From Adineta ricciae (lineage: Eukaryota; Rotifera; Eurotatoria; Adinetida; Adinetidae): a stretch of 64,000 bases of DNA. The first letter of the stretch is position 1. Every line of letters starts with the position of its first letter. The notes under the pieces are model-generated. The model was not told the DNA's origin. It was given only the letters and a program-made list of their open reading frames with translations, and did not search any database. The position numbers were made by a program, and so were the translations under genes. Location: positions 62,001 to 126,000 of the forward strand of contig CAJNOJ010000268.1 in assembly GCA_905250025.1 (NCBI GenBank), read 5' to 3'. This document shows, one piece after another, positions 34,328 to 45,870 of the stretch.

Positions 34328-35193
34328 ATACATATGAAATTCAACTAAAAACAATCTCTTGCTATCTATTTTTCTACTTCATAGCCTCTACTGCCAGAAA
34401 CCATATATCTCGCCGCAAAACTATGATTAGATGCCATCTCTTTTGATCGAATTGACTAGGACATTAGTGTGACTGATCGAAGGTACACGGTTCGAATCTG
34501 ATGACGAGCATGTTTTTCTTCATCTATACGAGCTGCTCTCTGCCCTCGGATAGTGCACATCTATTCTAGGTTTCGTATGCAGCTGAAAGAAAACATTCGA
34601 TCAAAATATCTTTACATTAAATTCGCTTGTAATGCTTATGTGATGATACTTTGATCAACAACCATAGAAGTTCTTTTTTTTCTCCTGTCAGAATTCCATC
34701 AAGTCGATGAGAAGTTGTTAGGTATGAAGTTCATAAACTAGTTCATTTCACATGACAACTTCCGTGCTTTTTCTTTCAGATTATATAAAGAAAATGAGTT
34801 TCCTCACCTTTGTTACGTAATTATTTCAAACGAGAAAGAAGAGAACATCATTCTCTACAGATGCCTTCTACTTACTTCATCGACAATTTTTTTTTCCGTC
34901 ATTTTCATAATGTCCAGTAGTATAACGTGAATTTGTTAACTACTTTGACCGTAGGAAAGGAGAAAATGCAGCCTTGGGATGACTTGTAGTTTTTTTTACA
35001 ACTTTGACGTGTGTTTTATTTGATCCCGTAACACAATAAGCTCCGAAGAAAAAAAAAGAAGAAGAAGAACGTGAGACTTCACTATATCGATTTGTTTCAT
35101 TGTCAAGAAACAAAAATCTCACGATAAGAATAGAACAGAGAAAGAAGTTTTTTTTTCTTTTTATTATTGTAAGTTTAAACGCGAGTATACAAA
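34328..35193. other. Intergenic
   Basis: No gene. A tRNA-like B-box (GGTTCGAATC near 34489) occurs, but no complete cloverleaf can be folded. Confidence 0.5.
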
Positions 35194-37302
35194 ATGACAC
35201 TACAGTTACCGATTATCTTCATTGTTTTATTCTTTCGACTCTCCTATTGTTCATATTGGAATGAAATCCCTCAACGATGTATTTATGATCGAATAACCTT
35301 GTTTTCCTGTTGGAACACGACATTTACTCGACCGATTCCGTTGTTCAATGAATTAAAATACACACTCGAAAATCATTACGTGCAAATTCTGTATACAGAT
35401 TTTCAATTACCATTGAATGATCTCTTCAGTTCTGTTGCATCGAATATTGAACAATTGACTTTAATCAACAATACATTCTCATCATCGGTTGTGTACAATC
35501 GATCTACTAAGATTTACTTTCGTCTTCTGCAAACATTGACAATTTCCGATTCGAAAGGTTGGCAATGGTTGCAATTGAATTCATCTTATTATCCTCAATT
35601 AATTCGACTCGATTTGTCGTTCAATCAATTCACCAATCAAACTCCATTGATATTCAACCGGAAAAATTTTCATGTTTTGAAATCTTTGAATTTATCGCAC
35701 AATCGACTCGACTCGATCGAAAATCTAACGGGCGATATTTTGCACAAGCTCGAAAGTTTGATTCTCTCACACAATCCATTGAAAATCATTCGCGATAAAA
35801 TTCACGAATTTCAATCGTTGGTGTTTCTGGATCTTTCAGCCACGTCGATCAAACAACTATTCGATTTGAAATTTTTTCCGCGACTAGAAGTCCTTGTGTG
35901 TCGTTCTTGTCAGAAGATATCGATGAATGATTACGAACAATTCCTGACAAATTGTTCGGATATCAATCATCAATTGACACTTGACCTTTCACAAACAAGT
36001 ATAAAATCAGTGAAGATTTTTAATTCGTGTGTTAAAAATTTGATATTAAATGATCAAAATTCGCTGGATTCAATTTCAACAAATGACTTCCGATCGAATA
36101 CAAACCTCGAAACTATTCATATTCGGAAGATAAACAAGTTGAATTCTATCCATTTGAATGTTTACGACCGTTTAAGATCAGTTGATTTCAGTGAAAATCT
36201 TGGTTTAAAACAAGTGCAACTTCATCTATTATCAGATTATACTTATCTCCAACGATTGAATATCTCTCAGACTTCAATGAACGAGTTTTCGATTGATTTC
36301 AATCAAACAACGTTGAAATATCTTCATATTGATCTTATCGATCTCAGTTTCAATCAATTGGAAACATTAGATTTCCTTAAATATCTCACATTTTATTCCT
36401 TAGATGTAAGTTTCAATCGATTGAAGGTTATTAACATCAATCACATACAATTTCGTCAGGGAATGTATGAATTATCCTTTATGAACTCGTTGAATCTCTC
36501 TTCCAATCAAATAGAGACGATTGAAATCCATTGGATGAATGAATCTCCACATACAATTGATTTGTCTCAAAATAATCTTCAATCTATTGAATTACATGGA
36601 CAATCGACATATAAACTTCTTTTAAACAACAATAGAAATCTTTCCGTCACTCCATCCACGTGTAATATTGATCTACCTACAATACAATATCTCGATTTAA
36701 GTTCCATTTATTTCCAATCCTTGAAAAATCTGATTTATTTACATAATTTATCGAATATTCACACGCTAATTTTGAATGACAATCAACTGGATAAAAAATA
36801 TCGAACACTAAATTGGAATGTCTTCTATCCTTGGCATGAAAACTTAACTCATGTTTCTCTTCGCAATATGTCCATTGAAAACATCGATTCTGGTATCGAT
36901 TTAAGTGATTACTATCATTTATTGACTATAAATTTCTATGATAATGATCTAATCAAATGTGATTGCGGCTTACAACCATTTGTTCAATGGCTAAAGACAC
37001 CGCCGCCGCCATTAGCTGATTTCTACGAACCTTTGAAAAAAGCGTTATCTTTCGATTGTCCCATTTCGTTAATGTACATGTCATGTGGCGAACGGAAATC
37101 TTCATCAATAGTGTTTTACATTCTTCTTACCATAACACTTATTCTCATCATTTCAGCAGTAATTATTACATTAATTTGTTATATGAAACGTAAACAACCG
37201 AAATCTTATCGTGCGATGCCTGTCGATATGGATTCTATGATTTTAAATGAGACAGACATGTTCGAGAAAATTGATGTTGCTTATGAGACAGTCCACGACT
37301 AA
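35194..37302 (+). CDS. Leucine-rich-repeat single-pass receptor-like protein, 702 aa
   Basis: Single exon. Signal peptide (MTLQLPIIFIVLFFRLSYCS). The ectodomain has two Cys near the N-terminus (IPQRC, FSCW) and then many LRRs: LIRLDLSFNQFTNQ, LKSLNLSHNRLDSI, LESLILSHNPLKII, LVFLDLSATSIKQL, LQRLNISQTSMNEF, MNSLNLSSNQIETI, HTIDLSQNNLQSIE, IQYLDLSSIYFQSL, HTLILNDNQL. A C-terminal cap follows (IKCDCGLQPFVQWLK ... FDCPISLMYMSC). One membrane helix (SIVFYILLTITLILIISAVI) leads to a tail of about 40 residues with no TIR or kinase domain but with a Tyr (DVAYETVHD). Many N-glycosylation sites. It resembles Toll-like or slit-type ectodomains; the ligand is unknown. It may be an adhesion or pattern-recognition receptor. 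Confidence 0.85.
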   Translation: MTLQLPIIFIVLFFRLSYCSYWNEIPQRCIYDRITLFSCWNTTFTRPIPLFNELKYTLENHYVQILYTDFQLPLNDLFSSVASNIEQLTLINNTFSSSVVYNRSTKIYFRLLQTLTISDSKGWQWLQLNSSYYPQLIRLDLSFNQFTNQTPLIFNRKNFHVLKSLNLSHNRLDSIENLTGDILHKLESLILSHNPLKIIRDKIHEFQSLVFLDLSATSIKQLFDLKFFPRLEVLVCRSCQKISMNDYEQFLTNCSDINHQLTLDLSQTSIKSVKIFNSCVKNLILNDQNSLDSISTNDFRSNTNLETIHIRKINKLNSIHLNVYDRLRSVDFSENLGLKQVQLHLLSDYTYLQRLNISQTSMNEFSIDFNQTTLKYLHIDLIDLSFNQLETLDFLKYLTFYSLDVSFNRLKVININHIQFRQGMYELSFMNSLNLSSNQIETIEIHWMNESPHTIDLSQNNLQSIELHGQSTYKLLLNNNRNLSVTPSTCNIDLPTIQYLDLSSIYFQSLKNLIYLHNLSNIHTLILNDNQLDKKYRTLNWNVFYPWHENLTHVSLRNMSIENIDSGIDLSDYYHLLTINFYDNDLIKCDCGLQPFVQWLKTPPPPLADFYEPLKKALSFDCPISLMYMSCGERKSSSIVFYILLTITLILIISAVIITLICYMKRKQPKSYRAMPVDMDSMILNETDMFEKIDVAYETVHD

Positions 37303-38089
37303 CTTGAGCATTTCCAGACACACAAAATCATTTTTGCTACGCGAATCTATTTCAACCACTTTTTACCCGTACTTTGCGTAATTGTTTGCACGAAATTAAG
37401 TGCATGAGAAATTCTACTCGGTCCGAAAATCGACGAAATTTTTAAATAAAAAATATGTAAAAAGACATAGAACATGATGATTTTGCTCAAAATTTCATAC
37501 AAAAGCTTTCAAAGTTTCGTTCAACGCTTTTCGAATGTTAAGCCAGAGAAGATTATATAGTTCTGGATGGAGAGGCTTTTTCATCTCCGATGCTTAAAAC
37601 GATGGGTCAAAATTTTTGTGTGACGATCATATAAGAAAAATGCCCTCGATTCGTCCATGGACTATCTCTTGATGACTTGTGTTTACAGATACTTAATAAA
37701 TCTAACGAAGAAGTTTTCGTTCTTTAGGAACAAAAACATGCACTTCAGTTCCATTTCCTCTATCATTCGAAGAAAGTTCAATCAAGTACTCCATCAATCT
37801 TCTCTGTTTACTAACACTATTGTATGAATACACACGTTCACATCCGAAAAATCTCGAGTCGAAATTACATCGACATCTGCTTTACTTTCAAGATGACACT
37901 AGTTGCCAATACTTTGCTTTCGAAGATCAACGCCTCTAGTTACTACTATCCAATGAGAGTTCCGATAGCAACGAGTATTCATTGTGAATTTGAGTTCAAA
38001 CATGTTTTTTTTCTAGTTCTACTAGACGAATCGTATATATATACACTACTGACTTGTATTGTATTCTAGAAGTTTACTCACTAGAGAAA
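37303..38089. other. Intergenic
   Basis: AT-rich, no supported exon. 3' flank of the LRR gene and upstream region of TXNDC9. Confidence 0.5.
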
Positions 38090-38859
38090 ATGGATCAAGT
38101 ATTAGAGCAAAAACTCCGTCAAGCTGCTCAAGCTGTTGAAGAACAAGTACAACGATGTTTGAGTGTAATTAATTCGAAAACGTGTTCTGTTTAGGTCGAT
38201 GCTGAATTGAATCGATTAGACAAGTTAAGTGAGACAGATATCGAGAAAATGCGTGCTGAACGACTGGAGTCCATGAAACAGGAACATAAAAAACGTCAAG
38301 AATGGCTTGCTAATGGTACGTAGTTCGAAAACCTATTCTGACAATCTCTTTACATGTTACTGTATTAGGTCACGGTGAATACGAAGAATTGCCTAGTGAA
38401 AAAGAGTTGTTTGATATAACGAAGAAGAGTGAACGTATTGTTTGCCATTTCTATCGGGATTCGACTATGCGTTGTAAAATCGTCGATAAACATTTGGACA
38501 TTCTCGCTCGAAAACATATCGAAACGAAATTTGTTAAATTAAGTGTTGATCGCGCACCATTTATCACTGAACGTTTGAATATTAAAACAATACCAACCCT
38601 TGCATTGCTGATTGATAATATTGTCAAAGATAAAATCATTGGATTTACCGATTTGGGCAATCACGATGAGTTTTCCACGGAAGTTCTTGAATGGCGTCTC
38701 GGTTGTGGTGGCGTTATCGATTATAAAGGTGATCTGAGTTCACCACCAGATGAAAAAGGAAAAAAGAAATCAATAAATCTCCTCGGAAAGAAAACGAAAA
38801 CAATACGAAATGGAATGGGAGGGCGAGATGATGACGATGAAGAAGAAGAAGAAGATTAA
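38090..38859 (+). CDS. TXNDC9: Thioredoxin-domain protein 9 (TXNDC9/PhLP3-like)
   Basis: Co-chaperone that modulates the CCT chaperonin in actin and tubulin folding. Three exons: [38 protein letters not shown] with [19 protein letters not shown]; and [20 protein letters not shown] onward. The thioredoxin-like domain has [20 protein letters not shown] in place of a CxxC active site (as in the family), then [49 protein letters not shown] and [14 protein letters not shown]. The tail is basic then strongly acidic ([12 protein letters not shown]). About 225 residues, a normal family length. The donor sites GTACAA and GTACGT are 5' splice sites consistent with the frame. Confidence 0.93.
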
Positions 38860-39513
38860 ATCAACGTTAAGATATTCGTTTGTTATGCCATTTTCAATAA
38901 TCTTTTGTTATACATTTATGTGTCTGTATGTGTGTGTGTGCTTTGTTTCTTCGTAGTATGACAATAAAACAATATCAATATCTAATTCAACTGTGGACTA
39001 CTCTCGTTGATAATCAAATAGAATAGACGGAAAGAATGAAGATTGCTTATCTTGCACAGTCTTCTATGTATACTGATAGCTTTGTAAAAATACTTGATAT
39101 CTTTATCCTATGTTCCTTGATCGTTGTATCTACTACTGAATTGGAACGTATTGTTGGAAAATATCAGTATTTGAGACGACAAATACAGAAGATATGACAC
39201 TTACTAATGTAAATGTAAAAAATACCGTTTCTGATGATGCTGATGAATATTTACCGGAAAAAACCCTTCGTTCTGTATTTTCACCATATTTATGGTGACA
39301 AAGATATTGTGTCTGTATTTACGTACGATAATAAACGTTAATATTGCTAAGATAATTCTTTTCCATTTATCTCACCTGTGCTTGGGGCTATCGAAACATT
39401 CTTTATCTTTGAAACATTAATAATTTCTTTGCCTTTCTTCCACAAAGTAACTATGAAATAACTCACTTTGGACTATCCAATATCTAAAATCAGATTCATC
39501 GATTTAAACAACG
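38860..39513. other. Intergenic
   Basis: TG-repeat and AT-rich 3' flank of TXNDC9. No gene seen. Confidence 0.5.
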
Positions 39514-40377
39514 ATGAGAAACATCTCGTCGTACAGAAGTAATCGTCGTTTAAGAAAACCACAGCATCTAGTCACTATCATTCCCAGTACATCTCTTTCT
39601 GCGAAACAAATCACATCGACTGTCAATGCATCAATACCGATCTCTTTCGTTATACATTCTAAAGTTCTGCTTCTATTGATTTGCGTACCGTTGGCTTTAT
39701 TTGTCTTAACACTTATTTTACGCTCAATTCGTAAACGAAAGCAAAATGCAACAGAATTTGTGAATCAAAGATGTTCTACATATAGACAAGGCTTACGTGA
39801 GAATCTGGAGACGATTTCGATTGACGACGAACCATTGATGAAAAAATCGACACCTCATTCAACTGTCAGTACGAGTGAAACGCAGACAGTTGAACCTTCT
39901 ATTATCTACCGGCAACTGGAGAAATCCTTATCTAGGTCTCTTACTCCTCAAGTTCTCTCAACAATATCTATTGATGCTTCGACAAACGTTCATGTCGCCG
40001 ATTCGCAAATAGATCACCAAGATCCATATCAACTGCTCATCGAACGTATGCCATGCATTTTATCTATTGATCATTCGAGAGATTCATTGGTATCAAAAAG
40101 GTCACAGCTTACATCGTCAGCATATCCCGATACCGACGCGAGCACTATCAATTACTCGTCTTTATCCAGTTTAGGTTCTGCTATACGTCGCTATTCAAGA
40201 TTTCTACAACCAGAAACAGCTCATCCACTCTCATCTACTAAACCTATTGATTATAGGTCGTCGTCTACTTCGTCAATATCTGGATGCATTTACCTCTCAG
40301 AAATAATAGCACGTGAAAAACGCACGCCTAGTAATAGATCCGTTCTTTCGACAGATGACGAAGAAAGTTGCATATAA
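39514..40377 (+). CDS. Single-pass membrane protein of unknown function, 287 aa
   Basis: Single exon. A basic N-terminus (SSYRSNRRLRKPQHL) leads to a strong membrane helix at about residues 50-72 (VLLLLICVPLALFVLTLIL) followed by a basic stop-transfer segment (RSIRKRKQN). The remaining 210 residues are Ser/Thr-rich and probably disordered and cytoplasmic, with many SxxS clusters (STVSTSETQTVEPS, YSSLSSLGSAIRRYS, SSSTSSISG). No signal peptide, no cysteine pattern, no recognised domain. Convergent with the ABHD gene, 175 bp apart. Confidence 0.6.
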   Translation: MRNISSYRSNRRLRKPQHLVTIIPSTSLSAKQITSTVNASIPISFVIHSKVLLLLICVPLALFVLTLILRSIRKRKQNATEFVNQRCSTYRQGLRENLETISIDDEPLMKKSTPHSTVSTSETQTVEPSIIYRQLEKSLSRSLTPQVLSTISIDASTNVHVADSQIDHQDPYQLLIERMPCILSIDHSRDSLVSKRSQLTSSAYPDTDASTINYSSLSSLGSAIRRYSRFLQPETAHPLSSTKPIDYRSSSTSSISGCIYLSEIIAREKRTPSNRSVLSTDDEESCI

Positions 40378-40552
40378 ATCACCGAGTCAATATCATGTTC
40401 TTTTCTATATTTTACAAAATCATTGTAACTTTTATGTATCTGCTATTGTATTTATCTACGCAAGTATTACTGTTACAATTTGTCCTATAAATATATACGT
40501 TGGAAAGACAAAAACAATCAATAGTATCGTTTTAAGATCGTTCTTTGGTTCG

Positions 40553-41722
40553 TTACGGCCATTTGTAATTGATTTTTTTCAATAGTGCTTGTATGTATTC
40601 ACCTACAACTATATTATCATATGAAAACGATCTTGGCCACCAACCTTGAAGATAACTAACGTGCCCACCCTCTAAAGTCTTCACAGCAATAATAGATGCA
40701 TTGTTTAGAACTTCTTTAACCGGTAAACCATCAATGGGACATATAGGATCATCAGCTGCGCTTAAGATCAATGTGGGGATACGTATATACTTAATCCATT
40801 CATGCGATGATGCTTCCGAATAATAATGTTCAACATCACGAAAGCCATGCATAGGGACGATGACGTTCTTATCGAACTCTCGTAGTGTTTTTGATCGATA
40901 CGCTGTTTGAAGATTAAGATTAATATCGGAATCGTGTCTAGAAAAATGGTCTTCATGTTGCCGTAAGTATCGAATTAGATTATTCGTCAAACGTCGATTG
41001 TAGATATGAATGTATAACCATCGTTCTAAGTTCTTCGATGATAAATGCATATCAAAACTTGCACAACAAACAATTGCGCCTTGTAAAGAACAATCACTAC
41101 CTTCTTTACCGAGAAATTTTGCAAGAATTCCAGCACCTAGGGAGTAACCAACAGCAAAGATTGGCGTCTCATCACCCACACGAGAACGAATGTACTTCAA
41201 TGATTCTTGCACATGATCAGTATTTGAAGCATTGAACGATTTCGGTGATGTGAGTTTTGATTTACCACATCCGCGTGCATGTGTCACCACACAACATAGA
41301 TCTAGTTTTGAAGTTGCATAAGAAATCATCCAGCGAATATACTCATTATCAGAGCCACCTGTTAGCCCATGTAGAATCAGTAAAACTGGCTGACGAGGAC
41401 GTGGTTGACGGTGCCAATCAATAGCAATTGTTCCACCCTCAGCATCAATCGATAGAAGAACACGTTCAAATGACATCGAAAGTAACGGACGAAAGAGTAC
41501 ACCGAAAACTGTCATGATATGTCCGTTAAATATCCAAGGCGTTGGACGATACTCAACCAATGATGAACATTCACTAATTAAATATTGATTTTCGCGTGTC
41601 GGCTGCATAATGATTGTGGAAGGATATCGTTTGATGATTCGCCATAGTAGTCCAGTGAATGCAACGGTAAACGGAGTAAAAAGCAAGAAAGTCTTATAAT
41701 CAAAGACTGTGTATGGCCACAT
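40553..41722 (-). CDS. Alpha/beta hydrolase, ABHD1/ABHD3 family
   Basis: Membrane-anchored phospholipase-type hydrolases (ABHD3 cleaves medium-chain and oxidised phosphatidylcholines). Single exon, 389 residues. An N-terminal hydrophobic segment (FLLFTPFTVAFTGLLW) anchors the protein. Core motifs: TPWIFNGHIMTVFG, LLILHGLTGGSDNEYIRW (oxyanion region), VVTHARGCGKSKLTSP, the nucleophile elbow AVGYSLGAGILAKFLG, the Asp region ILSAADDPICP and the catalytic His in LEGGHVSYLQGWWP. All three residues of the Ser-Asp-His triad are in place. The length matches the family. ABHD1, 2 and 3 cannot be separated securely by eye; the NGH and HARG-CG motifs fit ABHD1/3. Confidence 0.9.
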   Translation of the reverse strand: MWPYTVFDYKTFLLFTPFTVAFTGLLWRIIKRYPSTIIMQPTRENQYLISECSSLVEYRPTPWIFNGHIMTVFGVLFRPLLSMSFERVLLSIDAEGGTIAIDWHRQPRPRQPVLLILHGLTGGSDNEYIRWMISYATSKLDLCCVVTHARGCGKSKLTSPKSFNASNTDHVQESLKYIRSRVGDETPIFAVGYSLGAGILAKFLGKEGSDCSLQGAIVCCASFDMHLSSKNLERWLYIHIYNRRLTNNLIRYLRQHEDHFSRHDSDINLNLQTAYRSKTLREFDKNVIVPMHGFRDVEHYYSEASSHEWIKYIRIPTLILSAADDPICPIDGLPVKEVLNNASIIAVKTLEGGHVSYLQGWWPRSFSYDNIVVGEYIQALLKKINYKWP

Positions 41723-43115
41723 TCTGTTGTGATTGTGTTAATGAAACAAAACTTCAAATGTTATCGTTTACTATTTGCACTTTAGCATATGGTCAATGAT
41801 TCATGAATTACCTTCTTTGATAAAATATACTAGTTGCTCGACCCCAGCCGACATCTATAATTTCGCGTAATCATTATTGGCATTCTTTACAAAAACAAAG
41901 CAAAAATACATGATTTCATTAGCAGAAGTATGAGGAGCTAATTTAGATAGTTTGTTATGTCGGACTGAAAATTTTGCTTTGTCAAGTGCAACATAGATGT
42001 TTATGATCGTTCTAATTGATTCAAGTTGTTCTGATGTTAGTTTGTCTAGAGAAAAATGTTCTTATCAGTTAATCTTTGCTTATTTATAGAAACAAAGAAG
42101 GAATACCTATAGTGATTTATCAGAATGTTTTTGTTCTCGATAAGTTTTCCTTGCATGTGTAAAAGAAGCCTTGTTTGATCAAATATCATAGATGCATTTG
42201 TCACGATAATGGATTTCAACGAACAATAAGAATAACAATCGAACTATTTGAATCCAGTGTTATTGGAAAAAAAAGTTTTATATGCTTCTGAAAACAAGTT
42301 CAAAGATTGTTCAAAAATCAGCCTAAGTACGAACACATACAGTCGACACATCGTGTGAATGTAAACAGAACGAGCAGACATCTGTTAATAGACTACGAAG
42401 TCTAATCTATACATCTGTGTTGCACGGTAGGTGGCTTCATTCACGATAAGGAAGTCACAAAAATAGGAAAGGTGTAAACAATTTAATCGAATTAGTTCGA
42501 TGTATTCAGACAGAAATAAAAAATAGTTTGTCTTAAAGTACTTAAAGAACACGGTCTTTTCCTTCTACAAATGTCACAGGTCGTTGCCGACGCATTCATA
42601 TAATGACATCAATCAGAATACTTCTGGTTGTTTATAGAGTAACTTTGTCGGCAGATACTAAACGTTTCCATATTGTCTCGATGATGCTTTTGTTTTTCAA
42701 TTTTCTGCTTTCAAAAGACGATTCTTTGATCTATGCCACATTAAACGTGTGATCGAAGACGAAACAAAACAAGTTTGCAAACTCGATCAACACCTTCGTA
42801 ATATTAGATTGATCAAGACAGTGTTGCAGTTTGTTTCTTTTTCCCGCAAGTGCTAATGGATCGAACGGTGACAATGAAGATGAATATATCTATATCGTAA
42901 TGACAGATAAGGTGTGTGACCATTGACACATGATTGGATCCAATCATTGATTAATATTGTCTTCCGGCGCAGACGTTTCACTTCTAACCGAATACAACCG
43001 CAAATAGATGTATGTTAGACTGTTTTTTCAGTGATGTATATTATTGTTGATTCAATATTCGAAAAATTGATTTGTTATTAATGACGAAGACAAAAAAAAA
43101 GAGAAAAGAGAAAAA
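41723..43115. other. Gene-poor stretch
   Basis: 1.4 kb of AT-rich DNA, upstream of the ABHD gene and the 3' flank of the homeobox gene. No exon or clear repeat seen. Confidence 0.5.
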
Positions 43116-43874
43116 TTACAAGAGAGTTAGTTGACCGTTTGCACTTCCATCACAACTATTCTCACTACGCTCTTCACTGAATTGTGAAGCATCGAAACAA
43201 TTGCTATCGTCTTCCGAGGCAAAACCGCTTAGGATATTATCATGAAAATTTGGATGGCGCTGCATACGATGTGAAGGTTGATGATGAGGATTATAGTCAT
43301 TTGTGTACGACGGGTAACTGTCGTTATAAGTTTTCCATGGGCCACCTGGATGGTATTGAACTTCGACGAGTGAAGGTGGTCCTAAGCCCAGATTCATATC
43401 GTTTGGAATGGGCGATGAAGCGACCAATGAAATACCATGATTAAGACTTGACAGAACTTTTTGTTGTTCTTGAGTTTGTTTAGCTAACAAACTTTTCTTT
43501 TTATCTTTACATCCTGAGAAAAAATATCGATATGAGTGAGAAAAAAAAAAGAATTGCTACAATCTTGTTCATCTTACGTTTATTTTGAAACCAAACGCGA
43601 ATAACACGTGGTGATAATTGAGTCATCTCGACAAGCTGCTCTTTCATAAGTGCATCCGGTCGAGGATTTGCACTGTAACATGTACGTAATGTTAACAATT
43701 GTTTTTCGTTAAGTACTGTACGCATCCGTGTGGTTTTGTCCTTCCGCGTATTATTTCCATTATTAGTCGATTTCGAGCCGCCCGAGCCTACTGTTATATG
43801 ATTCGATGAACTTGACGCAGCTGATGAAGACGATGAAGTTGGCGGCGGGCGTAGTGGAATATTGTTATTTAATG
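43116..43874 (-). CDS. Islet-type homeobox transcription factor, LIM domains not found
   Basis: Islet proteins are LIM-homeodomain factors specifying motor neurons and endocrine cells. Two exons: one from 43874 with a Ser-rich linker ([19 protein letters not shown]) and the homeodomain, [53 protein letters not shown]; and a second continuing [20 protein letters not shown] and the Islet tail ([20 protein letters not shown]). The homeodomain and the WFQNKRCKDKK junction are almost the Islet consensus. An acceptor (ATTTCAG) precedes the first exon, so upstream exons are expected. LIM zinc-finger exons were looked for up to 45.8 kb on the minus strand and not seen; an N lies at 44282. The gene is probably cut by an assembly gap rather than truly LIM-less. 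Confidence 0.88.
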
Positions 43875-44189
43875 CTGAAATAATCGAAATCAATTGTTTT
43901 TAGATAGTCACATATGTGATTAAATTCATTCTGACATCTGAAGTAAAAGTGTTGTGATATTGATTTTGACTTTAAATCCCAATAGACAAACAGACATTCT
44001 TGAGTATCACTATGCTATCGAAAACGATTTAGTTCAAAAAAATTTGATTACTCTTTTTTCTCTTTTTCTTTCCTTTTGCTCTCTGATCTCAACGATTGCA
44101 AATATCTCTTATCAATCGACACATGCATTTATTGACTGTATCCGGTTCGAAAGAAACAAAAACGGTATTGACTGATTAGTAATCGTCAT

Positions 44190-44271
44190 CTATAGCGTGA
44201 AAGAGAGCACCCAGACTGATCTGACTTCCGTCTTGGAAAGCATGCCGTCGATTCCTTCCTTCACGCCATAG
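44190..44271. repeat. Imperfect inverted repeat beside the assembly N
   Basis: CTATAGCGTGAAAG at 44190-44203 and CCTTCACGCCATAG at 44258-44271 are complementary over 14 bp with two mismatches. It may be a remnant of a small terminal-inverted-repeat element. Confidence 0.4.
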
Positions 44272-44281
44272 TCACATCCGA

Positions 44282-44282
44282 N
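44282..44282. other. Single unresolved base (N), probable assembly join
   Basis: Lies in the region where the upstream Islet exons are expected. Confidence 0.7.
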
Positions 44283-45870
44283 TTGTTTGGATTGCGTCTA
44301 TTCGAGCGAATATTTTGAATCTGCAAAATGAGCACAATACAACGGCGGCTCCGCCTTTACATCTGGAAAAGAAGTACAGATATAGAAAAAAGAAGAAGAA
44401 GAAGGAGATGAAGAAAAGCTTTCATCTCATTGCCTTCAGGCTGCACGTCATCGAACATTGTACTCGACGTGTGTTCGAAAGTGCTAGTAGTTCGAAAGCT
44501 TCAGGGTACTCTGATCATCATCATCATCATCAACCTCCATTAACACATTCGGACATCTCTCTCTTTACTTCTTATCTATCAACAAACGAAAAATTTATCT
44601 TGATTTAATCAACTTGAAGATCGCAAGAAACAGTCGCTGTGGTTTTCAATGTTCAAATCTCCTTTTCTAGCAAATGAGTTTCATTTGAACAGCGATCATG
44701 TTTCAATAAGCTTGACCATCTGTAAGCATGTGTGTGTGTGTCATTGCTAATCATGAAATGTGACTTATGATATAGTCAAGAGCGGGAGAAAGTCGAACAT
44801 AACACTAATCAGTTGTGTTTAGAAGACAGAAAAGAGCAATGAATAGATGGATTGAATGCCATTACCTATTTTCTCTCTGGCGACCAGATGACAAGTGACT
44901 CCTTGTCCATTCATTTGCCTTGAGGCATATACTTTCAATCTGAGTACGGCATAATGGTTGTTAAGTCGTCCCTTCTTTTTCCTGTCCGATCGAAATCTAT
45001 CGACTCTCTAATGGCCGATAATTACTGTGCTAGTTTGCTCATCATCATCATTACTTATCGAAAATAGATTGATTATTAATGAAGACATATGACAAATGTT
45101 CAAAGATGAGAAGCTTTCTTTTTCGTCTAAAATCAATACACAATGAAAAAAAAAATGCACCCGTTCAGTCGTGCATGTTTCAATGTTATTAGATAAATGT
45201 GTGAAAATCGAATGTTGATGAGGGGTGGGCAAGTTAGTAACAAAACGTCGTCTTTTTCACATACTAATTATTATCCGAGAGGAACCGTATGGCACCCAAA
45301 GCAATCTACTTATAAGCATATACTTTGATTATTGATGCAATGAAACAATGACTATTTAGTTAGCATGCTGAGTTTTAATTTGTAAATAGACGTATGTGTG
45401 CACGTAAAGAGGCGGAGAAAGTGCTAGAACAGGCAATCAGATAAATTAGAAAAACTAGCAAAAGACATTCTATCAGAGCATTGACAAACGATGCTACTTG
45501 TTGCTTTTCAGATGTTAAGCTATTAGATATAATGATCTGTTAACTAATGATTATCAATGAAATTTAAAATAATGCTCATTGAGATACAAGCTATCTGTTG
45601 AATTTGAGTTCCTGATGTATATAATGGGAGGTTATTGACAACGACAATAGCTGACCTCTGTTGATCAATGACACAACGACAGAAAGTGAGCCAATTGGAC
45701 AAAATGTTTCTTTGTGTCAAAAAGGACCTTCTATTCCGATTACCTAATGACGATCAAGCTTGACATAGTTTTTTCTCATGAAATGTAAATAAAATCGATG
45801 TTGAATGAAAAGAAACATTTATGTAACTAACGAGACATGTTTAATTGTAAGGAATTCTTTTGTTTTTCAG

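Larger units (their letters stand above)
43875..45870. other. Region between Islet and KMT5A, with an N at 44282
   Basis: No LIM-domain exon and no other supported gene. The frame at 44315-44608 is Lys/His low complexity. A 14-bp inverted repeat flanks 44190-44271 next to the N. Confidence 0.5.

Noticed and set aside
44315-44608. 97-codon plus-strand frame with Lys and His runs
   Set aside because: Low complexity from AAG and CAT repeats, no support.
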